Below are positions 61,451 through 64,000 of a DNA stretch of 64,000 bases, piece by piece. Origin of the DNA: JAZDLX01 sp964538455 (GTDB lineage: Bacteria; Electryoneota; Electryoneia; Electryoneales; Electryoneaceae); contig CAZIDZ010000002.1 of NCBI GenBank assembly GCA_964538455.1, positions 1 to 64,000 on the forward strand. The letters run 5' to 3'. Both the position numbers and the translations under genes were made by a program. Below the pieces are notes generated by a model. It searched no databases. It was given only the letters and a program-made list of their open reading frames with translations, and was not told the DNA's origin. Position 1 is the stretch's first letter. Each line of letters opens with the position of its first letter.

Positions 61451-64000
61451 ATGGAGATAAAAGGATCTTTGGACAAGAAACACAAGCCGCAAAAATACCG
61501 AAAGTTTCTTCCCCACGTTGTGCTGATCGTTATGCTTTTCGCGACCGTTTATTACTGGCGGTATTGGAAAGCGGCCGAAGCGGCGAAAGCACGGCAAAGA
61601 TACAATGAATATACCAGTCAGATTGTCTTCGACGTCAAGGACCGACTTCATACGTACATGATGCCCCTTCAGGGTGGCGCGGGGCTCTTTGTTGCAAGCG
61701 ATAACGTGACAAGGGATGACTGGCGGGCATATTATGAATACAGGCAAATCAGCACCTTTTTCCCGGGCGTCCAGGGCATCGGGTTTTCCAAGGTCATTCG
61801 ACCTTCGGAACTGGCAAGGCATATTCAGGGTATCAGAGCGGAAGGATTTCCCGGCTACAGGGTTTGGCCCGAAGGCAAACGCGATGTGTACACTGCCATC
61901 GTCTACCTGGAACCGTTTGACGCGAGGAACCAGCGAGCTTTTGGCTATGACATGTTCAGCGAGCCGGTGCGGCGGGCCGCCATGGAGCGGGCGCGGGATG
62001 CCGGGGCGATCTCGATAACGGGGAAGGTGACGCTGATCCAGGAGGTGGACGAGGACGTTCAGGCGGGATTCCTGATGTACGTCCCCATTTACAAGAAGGG
62101 CATGCCGCGGGGCAGCGTCGAAGAGCGAAGGGAGGCTATTGAGGGATATGTTTACAGCCCGTTCCGCATGAATGATCTCATGCGGGGGATGTTTACCGAC
62201 TCCACGCATGAAGTTGAGTTCAAAATATATGATGGCGCCGAAGTCGCTGCTGCGGGCTTGATGTATGATAGCGATAATCCTCGCAACGCTTTGGATGCGA
62301 GATACAAGCCTGCGTTTACCAGCCAGAAAACCCTTGATCTTTACGGTCATCAATGGACGCTGGCCTTTGAGGCCGGTTCGATTTTCGGGGATGCAGTCGA
62401 TCCACGGACCTCTTTGGAATACCTCGCCGCTGGGTTTGCCATCAGCCTGCTGACCTTCCTCTTCATCAAGACACAGGAGAGCACCACGGAGAGGGCGCTA
62501 TCTCTGGCCGAGAAGATGACCGCTGCCCTGCGGGAAAGCGAATCCCGCTTCAGAACACTGTTCAGCAACGCGCCCGACGGTATCATCATCGTTGACCAAA
62601 GCGGCATGATCAACGCCGTGAACCCGATTGCAGAGAGTCTGTTTGGTTATTCCCCGGGGGAAATGGCGGGTATGGACGTCGAGGAGCTGATACCATCCCG
62701 TTTCACGGATCATGCTGCTTACCGCGCGGAATATATGCGGAGTGGGGTGACTCGCCCGATGGGCCGTGGACTTGAGCTCCTGGCGCGCCGCAAGGATGGC
62801 GGTGAATTTCCGGTAGAGATCCTTCTCAGTTCGCTGGAAACCGAGGGAGATAGACAGGGTGTGGCGACAATTCGCGACATCACCGAGCGCAAGCGCGCCG
62901 AGGAGGACCTGAAAATTCTCAGCGACGGCGTCAAAACTTCAGTCACCGCATTTGCGATGTGTGACATGGATGGCCGTTTGACGTACGTCAATCTCGCCTT
63001 TCTCGACTTATGGGGCTATACCGACAGCCGAGACGTCCTCGGGCGACCGTATATGGATTTCGTGGAGGATTTGGACGCGGCGCAATCCGGATTTCGAATG
63101 GTGGCCGAAACTGGCCAGTGGATAGGTGAGTTGTGGATGAAACATTCCAATGGCCCTCCCTTCCTGGGGGAGACATCAGCCGTTGTTGTGAAAGACACGG
63201 CGGGCGCGCCTTTAACAATTGCGGTCACTTTCTCTGATATCACCAAGCGCAAGCAGGCGGAGGAGGAACTTCGCCGGACACAGCACGAGACCGCGCTGAT
63301 CCTGGAAGTTGCCGGGGAGGGTATTTACGGTGTGGACCCGGAGGGCAAGGTAACCTTCATCAACCCTGAAGCCGCCCGCCTGCTGGGGTACGAACGGGAG
63401 GAGTTACTCGGTCAAATGCAGCACGCTGTCATTCACCACACGCGTCCCGATGGCACCCCTTATCCTCTCGAAGAGTGCCCAGTCTACGCCGCCTTCAAAG
63501 AAGGTATTGCGCAGAGTGTCAGCGACGATGTGTTCTGGCGCAAAGATGGCTCCAGCTTCCCGGTGGAATACGCGAGCACACCCGCGCTTGGCCAAGACAA
63601 CCGACCGACTGGCGCGGTCGTCGTGTTCCGCGACATCACCGAACGCAAGCGGGCGGAGAATGAAAACCAAAAATTGAAAGAACAATACCGATTCACTCTC
63701 AACCAGATGTTGGAAGGATGCCAGATTTTAGGACATGATTGGCGCTACCTTTATCTCAATGCGGCTGCGGAGAAGCATAATCGCAGGCCCAACGAGGAAT
63801 TGTTGGGCAAGAAATATACGGATGCATGGCCCGGCATTGAAGCTACTGAAGTCTTTTCGGTGATTAAGCTTTGCATGGATGAAGGAACTTCCCACAAAAT
63901 GGAAAATGAATTCGTCTTCCCAGATGGAACATCAGGCTGGTTCGATCTCAATATTCAGTCCGTACCTGAGGGCGTTATCATTCTTTCTCAGGACATCACA
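61451..64000 (+). CDS. CHASE-domain multi-PAS sensor protein (partial, 3' end off window)
   Basis: The plus frame from the ATG at 61451 stays open to the window edge (850 residues seen). TM1 is at about 20-36 (FLPHVVLIVMLFATVYYW), then an extracytoplasmic CHASE domain (FFPGVQGIGFSKVIRPSELA, GYRVWPEG, LEPFDARNQRAFGYDMFSEP, RRAAMERARDAG), TM2 near 320-337, and at least four PAS domains (FRTLFSNAPDGIIIVDQSGM, TAFAMCDMDGRLTYVNLAFL, ALILEVAGEGIYGVDPEGKV, FTLNQMLEGCQILGHDWRYL), each but the last ending in a DITERKRAE-type PAC motif. The output domain (kinase, GGDEF or other) is beyond the edge. The ribosome site is weak (AAGG). Codon use and AT content toward the end differ from the rest of the window. 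Confidence 0.9.
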   Translation, partial: MEIKGSLDKKHKPQKYRKFLPHVVLIVMLFATVYYWRYWKAAEAAKARQRYNEYTSQIVFDVKDRLHTYMMPLQGGAGLFVASDNVTRDDWRAYYEYRQISTFFPGVQGIGFSKVIRPSELARHIQGIRAEGFPGYRVWPEGKRDVYTAIVYLEPFDARNQRAFGYDMFSEPVRRAAMERARDAGAISITGKVTLIQEVDEDVQAGFLMYVPIYKKGMPRGSVEERREAIEGYVYSPFRMNDLMRGMFTDSTHEVEFKIYDGAEVAAAGLMYDSDNPRNALDARYKPAFTSQKTLDLYGHQWTLAFEAGSIFGDAVDPRTSLEYLAAGFAISLLTFLFIKTQESTTERALSLAEKMTAALRESESRFRTLFSNAPDGIIIVDQSGMINAVNPIAESLFGYSPGEMAGMDVEELIPSRFTDHAAYRAEYMRSGVTRPMGRGLELLARRKDGGEFPVEILLSSLETEGDRQGVATIRDITERKRAEEDLKILSDGVKTSVTAFAMCDMDGRLTYVNLAFLDLWGYTDSRDVLGRPYMDFVEDLDAAQSGFRMVAETGQWIGELWMKHSNGPPFLGETSAVVVKDTAGAPLTIAVTFSDITKRKQAEEELRRTQHETALILEVAGEGIYGVDPEGKVTFINPEAARLLGYEREELLGQMQHAVIHHTRPDGTPYPLEECPVYAAFKEGIAQSVSDDVFWRKDGSSFPVEYASTPALGQDNRPTGAVVVFRDITERKRAENENQKLKEQYRFTLNQMLEGCQILGHDWRYLYLNAAAEKHNRRPNEELLGKKYTDAWPGIEATEVFSVIKLCMDEGTSHKMENEFVFPDGTSGWFDLNIQSVPEGVIILSQDIT

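Noticed and set aside
61430..62353. 307-residue open frame on the minus strand
   Set aside because: Antisense to the CHASE sensor, whose plus-strand frame reads clean family motifs to the window end.

Overview
The window reads as chromosomal DNA from a GC-rich, Gram-negative (diderm) bacterium related to the FCB/Bacteroidota assemblage but probably outside Bacteroidota proper. Latescibacterota, Zixibacteria, Eisenbacteria and Krumholzibacteriota-type lineages are plausible; this placement is inference. The reasons are lipid A genes (lpxB, lpxK), Omp85-like and DUF5916 outer membrane proteins, a gliding-type GldA/GldF/GldG ABC cluster, a PorX-like response regulator with a PglZ domain, a GWxTD-domain protein, PD40 and VCBS repeat lipoproteins, and a class A RNase P RNA. 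Coding density is high, and many genes are joined by 4-nt ATGA or GTGA overlaps. I see no CRISPR array, prophage, intact insertion sequence or rRNA.

1-5.9 kb (minus strand): the end of pta, coaD, then a separate gldA-gldF-gldG-DUF4340 transporter operon. 5.9-8.9 kb: a VCBS-repeat lipoprotein of different base composition, a stretch of palindromic intergenic repeats and a small outer membrane protein. 8.9-16.2 kb (plus): rnhC, lpxB and an acyltransferase-LpxK fusion, then a CAU tRNA, a coiled-coil zinc-ribbon protein, rnpB and recJ. 16.2-19.8 kb (minus): a nested inverted-repeat element, trkH coupled to a HAMP membrane protein, and an Omp85-like barrel. 20-22.4 kb: a DprE1/DprE2-like epimerase pair. 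23.5-27.6 kb (plus): an overlapped set tudS-DUF2520-porX-tsaE-tsaB.

27.7-38.1 kb (plus): the diadenylate cyclase cdaA, then a tightly overlapped operon of YfhO-like membrane protein, TagF-like transferase, flippase, GT4 glycosyltransferase, histidine kinase and nadB. It looks like surface-glycan synthesis co-transcribed with a sensor and an NAD-biosynthesis gene. 38.2-46.3 kb: an exported protein, a cyclic-nucleotide-domain/aspartate ammonia-lyase fusion, a GWxTD protein, the scar of a deleted MacB-type permease, a PD40 lipoprotein and a hybrid histidine kinase. 46.4-49.3 kb: an alkylation-repair pair (Ada-type AlkA plus Ogt) and an exported GyrI-like protein. 49.3-58.9 kb (minus): a LolD/MacB-type ABC pair, DUF2892, a double GNAT, a propeller-transglutaminase, MgtC, a DUF5916 outer membrane protein and a glycerophosphodiesterase. 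59-64 kb (plus): typA, an unexplained intergenic stretch ending in a terminator, and the start of a CHASE/multi-PAS sensor that runs off the window.

The points most worth following are the PorX-like regulator in a tRNA-modification operon, the cyclic-nucleotide-domain/AspA fusion, the acyltransferase-LpxK fusion, the DprE1/DprE2 pair with a histone-like basic tail, the HAMP-TrkH coupling, and the deletion scar and palindromic repeats.
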